DNA of 39,471 nt from Piscirickettsiaceae bacterium CG07_land_8_20_14_0_80_44_28 (GTDB lineage Bacteria > Pseudomonadota > Gammaproteobacteria > Thiomicrospirales > Thiomicrospiraceae). The notes beneath the pieces were generated by a model that did no database searches, was not told where the DNA came from, and was given only the letters and a program-made list of their open reading frames with translations. The position numbers were made by a program, and so were the translations under genes. Shown here in pieces: positions 18,436 through 28,200 of this stretch. Location of the stretch: contig PEWX01000034.1 in the NCBI GenBank assembly GCA_002779995.1, positions 1-39,471 of the forward strand. The letters run 5' to 3'. How positions within the stretch are numbered: position 1 is the stretch's first letter; each line of letters starts with the position of its first letter.

Positions 18436-18487
18436 AGTTTGTTAAGTGATGATTTAGCCGTTTTTAAAGGTCATCATTTGAGAAAAC

Positions 18488-18606
18488 TTGACCCGCAAGT
18501 CAACGGGAAACGCAATAACCGGGGTGGAAATCACTACTGGTGCAGCTCTTCAGTGCTGTTTATTGTTTAGCGTCAGTCTCAGTGAAAATCTGAGATGACT
18601 TTTTTT
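18488..18606 (+). promoter_or_regulatory. Structured rpmI-rplT leader with terminator-like hairpin
   Basis: The 235-nt infC-rpmI gap contains a TTGAC/GTCAA hairpin (18488-18503), GC-richer sequence, then a stem of GTCA plus TCTCAG against CTGAGA plus TGAC (18572-18599, one bulge) followed by seven T residues. This is a good intrinsic terminator inside an operon, so an attenuator is likely. Control of rpmI-rplT by L20 is established in E. coli and Bacillus by different RNA elements; whether L20 acts here is inference. Confidence 0.55.
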
Positions 18607-18670
18607 GAAAACTGAAAATTCTTTTGACTTCTGTTAAGAGTTAAAAGGATTTGCTATTGGAGTTTTAGCA

Positions 18671-18868
18671 ATGCCTAAGATGAAAACAAATAAAAGTGCT
18701 CAAAAGCGCTTTAAAAAAACCGGCTCAGGCCGTTTTAAATGCAAACAATCACATCTTCGTCACATCTTGACCAAGAAGTCAACTAAACGTAAACGTCATT
18801 TGCGTGCTGCAAGCATGATTCATGATAACGATGTGGCAATGGTTCGCCGCATGCTACCCTACGCGTAA
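18671..18868 (+). CDS. rpmI: 50S ribosomal protein L35
   Basis: L35 is a small basic protein of the large subunit. The 65-residue product opens [20 protein letters not shown] and contains [20 protein letters not shown]-type basic residues, which is diagnostic. A GGAG site lies 8 nt upstream. It is 12 nt ahead of rplT, the invariant pair. Confidence 0.97.
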   Translation: MPKMKTNKSAQKRFKKTGSGRFKCKQSHLRHILTKKSTKRKRHLRAASMIHDNDVAMVRRMLPYA

Positions 18869-18880
18869 GGAGACGGACTA

Positions 18881-19237
18881 ATGGCAAGAGTAAAAAGAGG
18901 CGTCATTGCACGCAGAAGACACAATAAAATATTAAAGCAAGCTAAAGGCTATTATGGAGCACGTAAAAACGTATTCCGTGTCGCTAAGCAAGCTGTCACA
19001 AAATCAGGTCAATATGCTTATCGTGATCGTCGTAATAAAAAGCGTACTTTCCGTCGTTTATGGATTGCACGTATTAATGCGGCAGCACGGTTGAATGGTA
19101 TGACTTATAGTCGTTTTATTTCAGGTTTAAATAAAGCGGGTGTCGCAGTCGATCGGAAAGTGCTTTCTGATATTGCTGTACACGATGCCGCTGCCTTTTC
19201 TACCATTGTGGAGAAAGCAAAAGCCGCTTTAGCTTAA
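18881..19237 (+). CDS. rplT: 50S ribosomal protein L20
   Basis: L20 is needed early in 50S assembly and can repress its own operon. The 118-residue product opens [19 protein letters not shown] with the family [12 protein letters not shown] motif and the globular C-domain [21 protein letters not shown] strong terminator follows 18 nt after the stop. Confidence 0.97.
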   Translation: MARVKRGVIARRRHNKILKQAKGYYGARKNVFRVAKQAVTKSGQYAYRDRRNKKRTFRRLWIARINAAARLNGMTYSRFISGLNKAGVAVDRKVLSDIAVHDAAAFSTIVEKAKAALA

Positions 19238-19255
19238 AGCAGTTCGCATTAGAGA

Positions 19256-19303
19256 GGAGCATCAAGTGATGGATAGACTGAGTTGCTTGATCGCTCCTTT
19301 TTT
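19256..19303 (+). terminator. Rho-independent terminator after rplT
   Basis: GGAGC-ATCAAG pairs with CTTGAT-C-GCTCC (one bulged C) around a 19-nt loop, then six T residues (19298-19303). The 5' arm overlaps a GAGGAG stretch that could be a Shine-Dalgarno for a 34-codon frame starting at 19269, so it may also be a pheST attenuator. Confidence 0.75.
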
Positions 19304-19406
19304 ATTTTTAAGCTCTCTTTTAACGTTGGAAAGAAGTGACCTTAAAAATAAACCGCTTACCCATAAATGTTGAGAACGGGGCTTTGACCGATGATATTAT
19401 TAAGCC

Positions 19407-20470
<1,064 letters not shown>

Positions 20471-20473
20471 TCA

Positions 20474-20483
20474 CCAGGCCTGG
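20474..20483. repeat. CCAGGCCTGG palindrome, copy 3 (pheS-pheT gap)
   Basis: Exact copy with the CA...C flanks, 3 nt after the pheS stop and 11 nt before the pheT ATG. It occupies the region where the pheT ribosome-binding site should be; no clear Shine-Dalgarno is seen there. Confidence 0.9.
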
Positions 20484-20494
20484 CGAGAATAGAT

Positions 20495-22876
20495 ATGAAA
20501 ATAAGTGAAAATTGGTTAAGAGAATGGGTAAATCCTGCCTGGGAAACCAGCCGATTAATCGAAGAATTAAGTTTAGCGGGTTTAGAAGTTGACGGTGCAG
20601 AAAGTGTCGCTCCCGAGTTTACCGGTGTGGTCGTTGGTCGGGTTTTGTCTGTCGAGAAACATCCGGATGCTGATAAGTTGAATGTGACACAAGTCGATAT
20701 CGGGGGCGAAGAGTCTGTTCAAATTGTCTGTGGTGCAAGCAATGTTGTCGCCGGCATGAAAGCCTGTTGTGCCACAGTGGGAGCACAACTGCCGGGTAAT
20801 TTTAAAATTAAAAAGGCAAAATTAAGAGGCGTTCCTTCTAACGGTATGTTGTGTGGTGCAACCGAATTGGGGTTGCCGGATGATGGCGTAGAGGGTTTAT
20901 TTGTTCTTCCCGATGATGCGCCGGTGGGTGTTAATGTTCGTGATTTTTTAGATTTAGACGATCAGGTTATAGATATTGATTTGACCCCTAACAGAGCCGA
21001 TTGCTTAAGCGTAGAAGGCGTGGCTCGTGATATAGCCGCCTTTGCCGATTGCCCTGTCACCCAGCCGTTTTCAATGGAAGCGGTTATAAAACAGGGTGCA
21101 CCGGGTCAATCGATTCAGGTAATTGAAGCAGAAGCTTGTCCAAAGTATCTTGGTGTTATGGTTTCGGAATACGATGTTACAGCCACAACGCCTGATTGGA
21201 TTGTTCGACGCTTAGCCCGTTCAGGTATCGCTGCGAAATCTTTAAGTGTTGATATTACCAACTACGTCATGCTTGAGTTAGGGCAACCCATGCACGCTTT
21301 TGATGCGGATGCTTTGACTGGAACGGTTGCAGTTCGCTTTGCTGAGGAGGGTGAGACCTTAGTGACCTTAGATGAAAAAGAACTCAAGCTTAATTCAGAT
21401 ACGTTAGTGATTGCGGATGATGCCGGTCCAATTGCGTTAGCCGGGATTATGGGGGGGCTAAGCACCCGTGTCAATGACGACACAAAGCGTTTGTTCTTTG
21501 AGTGTGCGCATTTTGCTCCGCTTGCCATCACTGGAAAAGCACGTCAATATGGTCTTCATACCGATTCTTCTCATCGATTTGAACGAGGGGTTGATGTCAA
21601 TTTACCTGAGCGGGCTTTGGAAAGAGCATTGCAATTGTTTACGGCTTGTGCCGGCGGAAAGGTTTCAGAAATTGCCGCTGAGATTGATGCTACGCATTTG
21701 CCCAAGTCCCCGGAAATTCTGCTAAGGCATGACAGAATTAAAAAGTTATTAGGCGTCACGCTTGAGCGTCAAGTGGTTGAGGCCATTTTTGAGCGTCTGA
21801 ACTTTCAGATTCAATTAGAAGCCAATGGATGGTTGTTAACGCCCCCTTCCTATCGTTTTGATATGGCAATCGAAGCCGATCTAATTGAAGAGGTTGGGCG
21901 CGTCTTTGGTTATAATAATCTGCCTAATGAGGTCTTGGTCGCGCCGATGCGCTTGCCGCATTTGCCCGAATCACTTCAAGAGCAGATGTTTATTCGTAAA
22001 GCGCTGGTCAGTCGTGGCTATCATGAAATTATTACCTATTCATTTGTCGATGAGATACGACAAAAAGCACTCTTCCCCGAAGAAGAGGGGATTCTTTTAA
22101 AAAACCCTATTTCCGATGATATGAAAGCCATGCGAACCTCGTTGTTCCCGGGTTTATTACAAACCGTGGCCTATAATCAAAAGCGTCAACAACCTCAATT
22201 AAAGTTTTTTGAAATGGGGTTGGTTTTCAATCGACAAGACACTGAAACCCGACAGACGCCAATGATTGGTGGTGCCATCGTCGGCCCTTTGCATGCTGTC
22301 AATTGGGCAAACGATGATCGCCTGGTCGATTTTTATGATTTAAAGGGCGATGTTGAAACACTGTTGTCTTTAAGTCATGTACAGCAACAGATTCGTTTTG
22401 AACCCACTCAGTTGACACTGTTTCATCCGGGTCAAGCGGCGGCACTGTATCAGGATCAACGTTTGGTTGGTTATATGGGGCAATTACACCCAGGCCTGGC
22501 TAAAGTGTATGGTGTTTCAGGAAAAGTTTATCTGTTTCAGTTAGAACTGGATGTCATTCTGACTCAAAAATTACCGATGGCAGAAGCCATCTCTAAATTT
22601 CCAGAAGTACAGCGAGATTTGGCGTTTGTTGTTGCTGAAAACCTTCCTGTGCAAGCACTAATGGATGCTTTAAATGAAGTGAAATCTGATTGGCTGAAGT
22701 CCATTACGGTGTTTGATGTCTATCGTGGACAAGGTATTGATGAAAATCAGAAAAGTATTGCTTTAACGTTGAAGATGCAACACCCTGAAAGAACCTTGCA
22801 AGATGAAGAAGTGGAATCACTTGTGCAGGCTTACATTGCGAAGGCCGCAGAAAAGGTCAATGCAACCTTAAGATAA
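20495..22876 (+). CDS. pheT: Phenylalanyl-tRNA synthetase beta subunit
   Basis: This is the beta subunit of PheRS, with tRNA binding and editing of mischarged Tyr-tRNA. Length is 793 residues. Domains in order: a tRNA-binding OB fold (about 40-150, with [15 protein letters not shown]), a B3/B4 editing domain (about 210-390), B5 (about 400-475), the class II-like core and a C-terminal ferredoxin-like anticodon-binding domain (about 700-793, with [13 protein letters not shown]). It contains an exact palindrome copy encoding HPGLA. Confidence 0.97.
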   Translation: MKISENWLREWVNPAWETSRLIEELSLAGLEVDGAESVAPEFTGVVVGRVLSVEKHPDADKLNVTQVDIGGEESVQIVCGASNVVAGMKACCATVGAQLPGNFKIKKAKLRGVPSNGMLCGATELGLPDDGVEGLFVLPDDAPVGVNVRDFLDLDDQVIDIDLTPNRADCLSVEGVARDIAAFADCPVTQPFSMEAVIKQGAPGQSIQVIEAEACPKYLGVMVSEYDVTATTPDWIVRRLARSGIAAKSLSVDITNYVMLELGQPMHAFDADALTGTVAVRFAEEGETLVTLDEKELKLNSDTLVIADDAGPIALAGIMGGLSTRVNDDTKRLFFECAHFAPLAITGKARQYGLHTDSSHRFERGVDVNLPERALERALQLFTACAGGKVSEIAAEIDATHLPKSPEILLRHDRIKKLLGVTLERQVVEAIFERLNFQIQLEANGWLLTPPSYRFDMAIEADLIEEVGRVFGYNNLPNEVLVAPMRLPHLPESLQEQMFIRKALVSRGYHEIITYSFVDEIRQKALFPEEEGILLKNPISDDMKAMRTSLFPGLLQTVAYNQKRQQPQLKFFEMGLVFNRQDTETRQTPMIGGAIVGPLHAVNWANDDRLVDFYDLKGDVETLLSLSHVQQQIRFEPTQLTLFHPGQAAALYQDQRLVGYMGQLHPGLAKVYGVSGKVYLFQLELDVILTQKLPMAEAISKFPEVQRDLAFVVAENLPVQALMDALNEVKSDWLKSITVFDVYRGQGIDENQKSIALTLKMQHPERTLQDEEVESLVQAYIAKAAEKVNATLR
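22490..22499. repeat. CCAGGCCTGG palindrome, copy 4 (in pheT)
   Basis: Exact copy inside pheT. It reads CAC CCA GGC CTG GCT, encoding HPGLA, a different codon frame from the hslO and amgK copies. Confidence 0.9.
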
Positions 22877-22915
22877 CCCTATTACCGATTAAGAGACAGT
22901 TGAGAGGATAGAACG

Positions 22916-23209
22916 ATGGCACTGACAAAAGCAGAAATTGCTGAAAATTTATCAGATACGTTTGGTTTTAATAAACGTGAATCCAAAGAACTGGTTGAAC
23001 AGTTTTATAATGAAATGGCCGATGTATTGGTAAAAGGCGAGCAAATTAAACTTTCAGGTTTTGGCAATTTTGAATTAAAAGACAAAAATGCCAGACCGGG
23101 TCGTAATCCAAGAACGGGTGAAGATGTTCCCATTTCTGCAAGAAGAGTGGTAACATTTAAACCCGGTCAAAAATTACGAGCTCAAATCGACAACCATGGT
23201 AAAGGCTAA
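22916..23209 (+). CDS. ihfA: Integration host factor subunit alpha
   Basis: IHF-alpha is a DNA-bending nucleoid protein that works as a heterodimer with IHF-beta. The 97-residue product opens [10 protein letters not shown] and carries the beta-arm [23 protein letters not shown] with the intercalating proline. Its position after pheT is the standard gammaproteobacterial one. Its stop lies inside the downstream merR-like gene (14-nt overlap). Confidence 0.96.
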   Translation: MALTKAEIAENLSDTFGFNKRESKELVEQFYNEMADVLVKGEQIKLSGFGNFELKDKNARPGRNPRTGEDVPISARRVVTFKPGQKLRAQIDNHGKG

Positions 23210-23576
23210 TTCGTTAGATCAACAGTTAGAAATCGATTTACCTGACAAGAAGTATTTCACTATTGGTGAAGTCAGTGAATATTGTCAGTTAAAGTCGCAT
23301 GTGTTGCGCTATTGGGAGCAAGTTTTTCCGCAATTACAACCCAATAAGCGCCGGGGACGTCGTTATTACCAAAAACGTGATGTGGCGTTGGTGGTTGAAA
23401 TCAAATCTTTATTGCATGACCAGGGGTTTACCATTTCGGGCGCCAAAGTCCGTTTAGCCAAGGGCGATTCTGTGGTTGAGAAGGGTGAAGGCGAAGCTGA
23501 TTCCATTGAGTATCAAATCCAAACGATACGTAAAGAACTTAAAGCCTTTCAGCAATATCTAGCAAACAGCTATTAA
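23196..23576 (+). CDS. MerR-family transcriptional regulator
   Basis: This short regulator (126 residues) has an N-terminal MerR winged helix-turn-helix, [22 protein letters not shown] near residues 14-35, then the wing [12 protein letters not shown]. Only a short helix follows, with no cysteine or drug-binding sensor domain. Such MerR-like genes directly after ihfA are common in gammaproteobacteria and remain functionally undefined. The 14-nt overlap with ihfA suggests translational coupling. It converges on the next gene with a 1-nt gap. Confidence 0.85.
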   Translation: MVKANSLDQQLEIDLPDKKYFTIGEVSEYCQLKSHVLRYWEQVFPQLQPNKRRGRRYYQKRDVALVVEIKSLLHDQGFTISGAKVRLAKGDSVVEKGEGEADSIEYQIQTIRKELKAFQQYLANSY

Positions 23577-23577
23577 T

Positions 23578-24177
23578 CTATTCCGCACTATCCTCATCCT
23601 CGTAGTCATCTTGTTCTGGAGCTGTTTCCGGATATTTTAGATGCCAAATTCGAATAAACTTATCGTGATCTAAGTGTTGTTGAAGCAGGGTGAGTGCGGC
23701 AACATATTGTTCAATATACCGATAATTTTGTTTTTTGAGACTTTGCCAAAGGTGGCGATATTTAGTGGGTAAAAAGTCTTTAAAATGGGGAATCAGCCCC
23801 GTTTCCCCTTCAGCCTGCTTGATGCGTTGCATGATATCGATGCGAGCTTGCCGTGTAAAGTTTTTTTCATAACCATTTAACATTTGTCCAATCAAGAATA
23901 ATAGGCCGGCAACCACCAGAAAACTCAAGATAAACTGATCAGAAAGAAAGGTGCCAACCAGCGTGAGGATCACTAGCAATAAAGCGGTTACAGGCATGGT
24001 AAGCGCAAATAACCAGGCCTGTTTTCCCTTGAGCGCTTCGGCTCTTTTGCTAATATCAAACTGGGTGACATCGATGGCATGAAGACGTTCGAGCATGTCT
24101 TCAGCATAGGGCATGTTAGGCGTAAAAGGAATGTCGGTTTGTGGGTCTATTTCCAATTGATTTTCAGTCATTGCCAT
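23578..24177 (-). CDS. Two-helix membrane protein of unknown function
   Basis: I do not recognise this 199-residue protein. It has an acidic N-terminus, a basic run SKRAEALKGKQAW, two hydrophobic helices at about residues 53-73 and 80-101, then a soluble C-terminal half rich in Gln, Lys and Tyr and a very acidic tail (EQDDYEDEDSAE). This suggests a helical hairpin in the inner membrane with a cytoplasmic C-terminal region. It lies 12 nt downstream of apaH on the same strand. No enzymatic motif is seen. It contains a one-mismatch palindrome at 24013. Confidence 0.75.
   Translation of the reverse strand: MAMTENQLEIDPQTDIPFTPNMPYAEDMLERLHAIDVTQFDISKRAEALKGKQAWLFALTMPVTALLLVILTLVGTFLSDQFILSFLVVAGLLFLIGQMLNGYEKNFTRQARIDIMQRIKQAEGETGLIPHFKDFLPTKYRHLWQSLKKQNYRYIEQYVAALTLLQQHLDHDKFIRIWHLKYPETAPEQDDYEDEDSAE
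24013..24022. repeat. CCAGGCCTGG-like palindrome, one mismatch
   Basis: CCAGGCCTGT. On the coding strand it reads ACAGGCCTGG and encodes QAW, the same frame as the hslO and amgK copies. Confidence 0.55.
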
Positions 24178-24189
24178 AAGGTTCGGTGC

Positions 24190-25044
24190 TTAACATTTTG
24201 TTTTGGGTTGACAGATTATATTACATGATAGGGTATGGCGTTTATGTGTTTCAAGGCAATAGGCCGTCAAATAGCCACCCCATAAGCAGCCTGTATCGAT
24301 AGAGTGAACGTGATAGGCATCCATCACCCCGAGTGTTGACCAATGGCCAAAAAATATGTCACTGGTTTTATTTCTTCGATTTGCATGAGCAAACCAAGGT
24401 AAATAATCGGTTCGAGTGGAAGCGCCGGGTTTGGGTTTGTTTTTTTGTTTAAATTCAAGTTTGCCTTCTGCATTGCAATAGCGCATTCGCGTAAAGGCAT
24501 TGGCAATGTAACGCAACCGAGCCCAGCCCTGTAATCCATCATGCCATTGTTTTGGCTTGGCACCAAAGAGGTGGTTTCGAATGAAGTCCTGCCATTGGTC
24601 TCCCCGCAGGATGGATTCGACCTCTTTGGCATGGCTCAGAGCTTCGTCAATGCACCACTGTGGCGGCACACCGGCATGAACTAAGGCGACAGGATGTAAT
24701 GGATGGTGAATCATCAGCGGTTGTTGTCGTAACCAATCAATGAGTTTGTCAACCTCTGAGTGCGACAAGATGTCGCCCAAAGTATCGGATTTGCTGGCAT
24801 AGTCATGCAAACCACAGTAGGCGGCTAGAAGTTGAAAATCATGGTTTCCTAATACCATCTTGGCCTTACCCTGTGCATTTAAGTTCTTTACAAATTGCAA
24901 GCATTCGAGTGATTTTGGGCCACGGTTGACAATATCTCCCGCAAACCAAAGTTCGTCTTGGGCAGGGTCATAATCAATTTGCTTCAGCAATTGCATCAAC
25001 TCATCAAAACACCCTTGTAAATCGCCAATAATATAGGTTGCCAT
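24190..25044 (-). CDS. apaH: Diadenosine tetraphosphatase, symmetrical
   Basis: ApaH hydrolyses Ap4A to two ADP and, in E. coli, also decaps NpnN-capped RNA. The 284-residue metallophosphatase shows the motifs GDLQGCFDEL, GDIVNRGP and GNHD, with later histidines in HHPLHPVALVHAGVPPQW. The position after rsmA (3-nt gap) is the conserved lptD-surA-pdxA-rsmA-apaH order; apaG, often between them, is absent here. Confidence 0.96.
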   Translation of the reverse strand: MATYIIGDLQGCFDELMQLLKQIDYDPAQDELWFAGDIVNRGPKSLECLQFVKNLNAQGKAKMVLGNHDFQLLAAYCGLHDYASKSDTLGDILSHSEVDKLIDWLRQQPLMIHHPLHPVALVHAGVPPQWCIDEALSHAKEVESILRGDQWQDFIRNHLFGAKPKQWHDGLQGWARLRYIANAFTRMRYCNAEGKLEFKQKNKPKPGASTRTDYLPWFAHANRRNKTSDIFFGHWSTLGVMDAYHVHSIDTGCLWGGYLTAYCLETHKRHTLSCNIICQPKTKC

Positions 25045-25047
25045 ATT

Positions 25048-25845
25048 TTATTGCCCTAAATGCGTATATGCATTGGCTAAGGTCACAAAGTCTTTGACAG
25101 ACAGCGTTTCTGCACGAGCAGAAGGGTTGAGCTGGCACTGTTCAATTTGAGAGAGGGTTAGCCAACCTTTTAGGTTGTTGCGTAGGGTTTTGCGTTTTTG
25201 TGAAAAGGCTTGACGCACCAGATCCCCAAAAGCGGCTTCATCGTCAGCTTGAAAGGGTTTTTGTTTGTAGGGTCGTAATCGAATAATCGCTGAATCCACT
25301 TTGGGGGGTGGGTCAAAATTTTCAGGCCCGACCATAAAGAGGTTTTCAACTTCGCAGGCATATTGCAGCATCACACTGAGTCGGCCATAGGTTTTGAAAC
25401 CCGGTTGAGACGTGATGCGCTTAACGACCTCTTTTTGGAGCATAAAATGCATATCTTCAATAGCCTCTGCATAGTCAATTAAATGAAACAAAAGCGGACT
25501 AGAGATATTGTAAGGTAGATTACCGACGATACGCAAAAGGGGTGAATGATTATTCGCTCTTAAGCCGGCATAATCAAAACTTAAAGCATCTGTGTGGTGA
25601 AGATGAAAGGCGGGGAAATGTGATAATTTTTGAGTGAGTGGCGCGATTAGATCATTATCAATTTCGATAATGTCTAGCTTGGCGACGCTTTCAAGGAGCG
25701 GGCGTGTTAAAGCCGCTTCACCCGGGCCAATTTCCACCAAATGCTGATCGGGTTTGGGGGCGATTGCAGCAACAATTTGATGAATGATTCGGTCATTGTT
25801 TAGAAAGTTTTGACCAAATCGTTTTTTATGCTGATGACTTGCCAT
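25048..25845 (-). CDS. rsmA: 16S rRNA adenine N6,N6-dimethyltransferase
   Basis: RsmA (KsgA) dimethylates A1518 and A1519 near the 3' end of 16S rRNA late in 30S assembly. It has the family N-terminus KKRFGQNFLNN, SAM motif VEIGPGEAALTRPL and catalytic NLPYN. I start at the ATG at 25845 (264 residues), which has an AAAGGA site about 7 nt upstream; the upstream ATG at 25863 would include that site. The start overlaps the end of pdxA by 20 nt, suggesting coupling. Confidence 0.96.
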   Translation of the reverse strand: MASHQHKKRFGQNFLNNDRIIHQIVAAIAPKPDQHLVEIGPGEAALTRPLLESVAKLDIIEIDNDLIAPLTQKLSHFPAFHLHHTDALSFDYAGLRANNHSPLLRIVGNLPYNISSPLLFHLIDYAEAIEDMHFMLQKEVVKRITSQPGFKTYGRLSVMLQYACEVENLFMVGPENFDPPPKVDSAIIRLRPYKQKPFQADDEAAFGDLVRQAFSQKRKTLRNNLKGWLTLSQIEQCQLNPSARAETLSVKDFVTLANAYTHLGQ

Positions 25846-26848
25846 GCAATTTCCTTTCCACAATCATTTCATTAGCGACGGTCAGTGCATATTCAAAACT
25901 TTGGATGTCCGCTTTGCCTTGTCCGGCAATGTTGAGTGCTGTGCCATGATCCACGGAAGTGCGGATAAAGGGTAGGCCAAGTGTGATATTAACAGCATGA
26001 CCAAATCCCAATGTTTTTAAGACCGGGAGTCCTTGGTCATGGTACATGGCAAGAAACGCATCAGCCTGCTTGCGATTGTCGGGGCTGAAAATGGTATCAG
26101 CCGGCAAGGGACCCATTAAATCCATGCCTTCTTCAATTAAGTGGTTGATGACGGGGATAATGGTGGTGATTTCTTCAGTGCCCAAATGGCCATCCTCGCC
26201 GGCATGGGGGTTTAATCCCATGATAAATATCTTGGGCGATGTGATCTTAAACTGTGACTTTAAAGATTGATGTAGAATCCTCAGAACACTTTCTAACAGT
26301 GTTGGGGTAATGGCACCGGGCACGGCTGATAGGGGTAAGTGGGTTGTTACCAGGGGAACCCTCAAACCAGGCGTCGCCAACATCATTACTACCTGGTCGG
26401 TATTTGATTTTTCAGCAAGCAGTTCAGTATGCCCGGTGAAGGGAATGCCTGCTTGGTTAATAATGCCTTTATGAATGGGGCCTGTGACGAAGGCATCAAA
26501 GGTGTTATCTAAACAGCGTTGGACGGCTAGGTGAAGCATATCCAAAACATAATGGGCATTGGCTTCTTGTAAAATTCCTGCTTTCACAGGCGCTCTAAGC
26601 GGGATATCGATCACTTTTAATTGGTGTGGCAAATTCGGTTTCGGCGTTTGCCGGCGATCAAACTCGATGAGCTCCAGTGGCAGTTTCAGTTGCTGAGCGG
26701 TTTGCTTGAACAACTCTGCACTGCCCATTGCAACCCATTCATATGGCCATGATTGTTGAGCCAGTTTGATAACTTGTTCAGGACCAATGCCGGCCGGTTC
26801 GCCGGAGCTGATTAATAAACGATGATTATAATATTTTGTTGTATTCAT
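25826..26848 (-). CDS. pdxA: 4-hydroxythreonine-4-phosphate dehydrogenase
   Basis: PdxA is an NAD-dependent enzyme of the DXP-dependent pyridoxal phosphate pathway. The 340-residue protein opens with SSGEPAGIGPEQ and carries the metal-ligand regions TGHTELLAE, GLNPHAGEDGHLG and AMYHDQGL. Its ATG abuts the surA stop codon directly, and its 3' end overlaps rsmA. Confidence 0.95.
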   Translation of the reverse strand: MNTTKYYNHRLLISSGEPAGIGPEQVIKLAQQSWPYEWVAMGSAELFKQTAQQLKLPLELIEFDRRQTPKPNLPHQLKVIDIPLRAPVKAGILQEANAHYVLDMLHLAVQRCLDNTFDAFVTGPIHKGIINQAGIPFTGHTELLAEKSNTDQVVMMLATPGLRVPLVTTHLPLSAVPGAITPTLLESVLRILHQSLKSQFKITSPKIFIMGLNPHAGEDGHLGTEEITTIIPVINHLIEEGMDLMGPLPADTIFSPDNRKQADAFLAMYHDQGLPVLKTLGFGHAVNITLGLPFIRTSVDHGTALNIAGQGKADIQSFEYALTVANEMIVERKLHGKSSA

Positions 26849-28180
26849 TTAAAAAGCTTTTTGGGGAGAGAGAATGTCAGCATCTTTGAGACGAATGTCA
26901 ATAATGGCTTCATCTTTCATGCGTCTGAGCCAAGAGCCATAAGATTCAGTTGCTTTTTTCATGCGCAGGGATTGCATGGCTTCTTGGCGTTTATTGATAA
27001 TGCTTAAATCTTTATCACGAATGCCATCAAGGTATAAAATCACCCATCCTTGATCATTTGCAAACGGCATTGCGGCTTGTTTGGGGGATAAGTCTTTAAT
27101 GGCTTTGATATAGTCTTGAGGCATTTCGGCCAGGGTTTGCCAACCTAAATGGCTATTGGCATTAACAGAAGTGGGCATGTCTTTATATTTGTCATTGAGT
27201 GCTTTAAAGTCTTCTAAACTGTTAATGCCTTTGGCGAGTTTGATTAAGGTCGCATTGGGAGTTTGGGTTTGCTGAGCATTGTCAGACAAAAGAATAAAAC
27301 GGTAGAGATGATATTGTTTGACAATTTTGGCATCTTTATCGCGTTTATCTTGCAGTTGAATAATGTGGAAACCAACAGCGCTTCGAATCACCCGGCTGAT
27401 ATCTCCGACGGCCATCTTGTCAATTTCATCCATAAAAAAGCTGGGCAGTTGGTCAGCCTTTAACCAGCCAAGATCGCCTCCTTGTAAGGCATTTTGTCCA
27501 TCAGAATGGCGGACAGCCAACTGACTAAACGCTTCACCCTGCTTTAATCGGGTTAATAGTTTTTGTGCTTTTTCACGACTGGCTTCTCTTTCCGCCGGAG
27601 TGGCTGATTTGGGTAAGCTAATCATAATATGGTTCAGCTTGAATTCCGAATAATTCTGCATTAAGGCTTGCCGCTGAATAAAGTTAGTGACTTCACTTTC
27701 TGTGACTTGCGTTTTTGATAGCACCTCGCTGTCGCGCAGTTTTTTGAAAAGCAATTCTTGGCGAATGCCCTCACGGAAGGTTTCAAAGCCATTGGGTTTA
27801 GATTTGTTTAGCTGATCTCGAAGTTCAGCTGCGGATAGGTTATTTTGCTTGGCGATAGCCAGTACTTGTTGAAAAAGCTCATCGTCACTCACTTTTAGAC
27901 CGAGCTGTTGGCTACGTTGTAATTGAATGCGTTCCAAAATAAGGCCATCAAGTACTTTTTCGGCAAGATCCTCTTTATCCGTGAGTTGAATATTTCGAGA
28001 GCGCAATTCTTGCATGGCTTTAACGAGACCTTTTTCTAGGTCACTTTTTAAAATAATATCATCGTTAACAACAGCGACCACACGATCAAGTAATTGTGGT
28101 TTTGTGTCAGCCAAAGACGTTTGACTGAGCAAACCTATTAAAAATAGGGTGATCCAGATTTTGGAAAAGCGATTTTTCAT
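26849..28180 (-). CDS. surA: Periplasmic chaperone and peptidyl-prolyl isomerase SurA
   Basis: SurA escorts outer-membrane beta-barrel proteins, including LptD, across the periplasm. The 443-residue protein has a signal peptide (about 1-24, WITLFLIGLLSQTSLA), an N-terminal chaperone domain (DRVVAVVNDDIILKSDLE), a well-formed parvulin domain (about 175-275, with FKLNHIMISLP and GGDLGWL) and a second, more divergent parvulin-like domain (about 290-400). A C-terminal helix completes the chaperone core. It lies between lptD and pdxA, the usual order. Confidence 0.95.
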   Translation of the reverse strand: MKNRFSKIWITLFLIGLLSQTSLADTKPQLLDRVVAVVNDDIILKSDLEKGLVKAMQELRSRNIQLTDKEDLAEKVLDGLILERIQLQRSQQLGLKVSDDELFQQVLAIAKQNNLSAAELRDQLNKSKPNGFETFREGIRQELLFKKLRDSEVLSKTQVTESEVTNFIQRQALMQNYSEFKLNHIMISLPKSATPAEREASREKAQKLLTRLKQGEAFSQLAVRHSDGQNALQGGDLGWLKADQLPSFFMDEIDKMAVGDISRVIRSAVGFHIIQLQDKRDKDAKIVKQYHLYRFILLSDNAQQTQTPNATLIKLAKGINSLEDFKALNDKYKDMPTSVNANSHLGWQTLAEMPQDYIKAIKDLSPKQAAMPFANDQGWVILYLDGIRDKDLSIINKRQEAMQSLRMKKATESYGSWLRRMKDEAIIDIRLKDADILSPQKAF

Positions 28181-28200
28181 ATTAGCTTAAGAACTCAATT

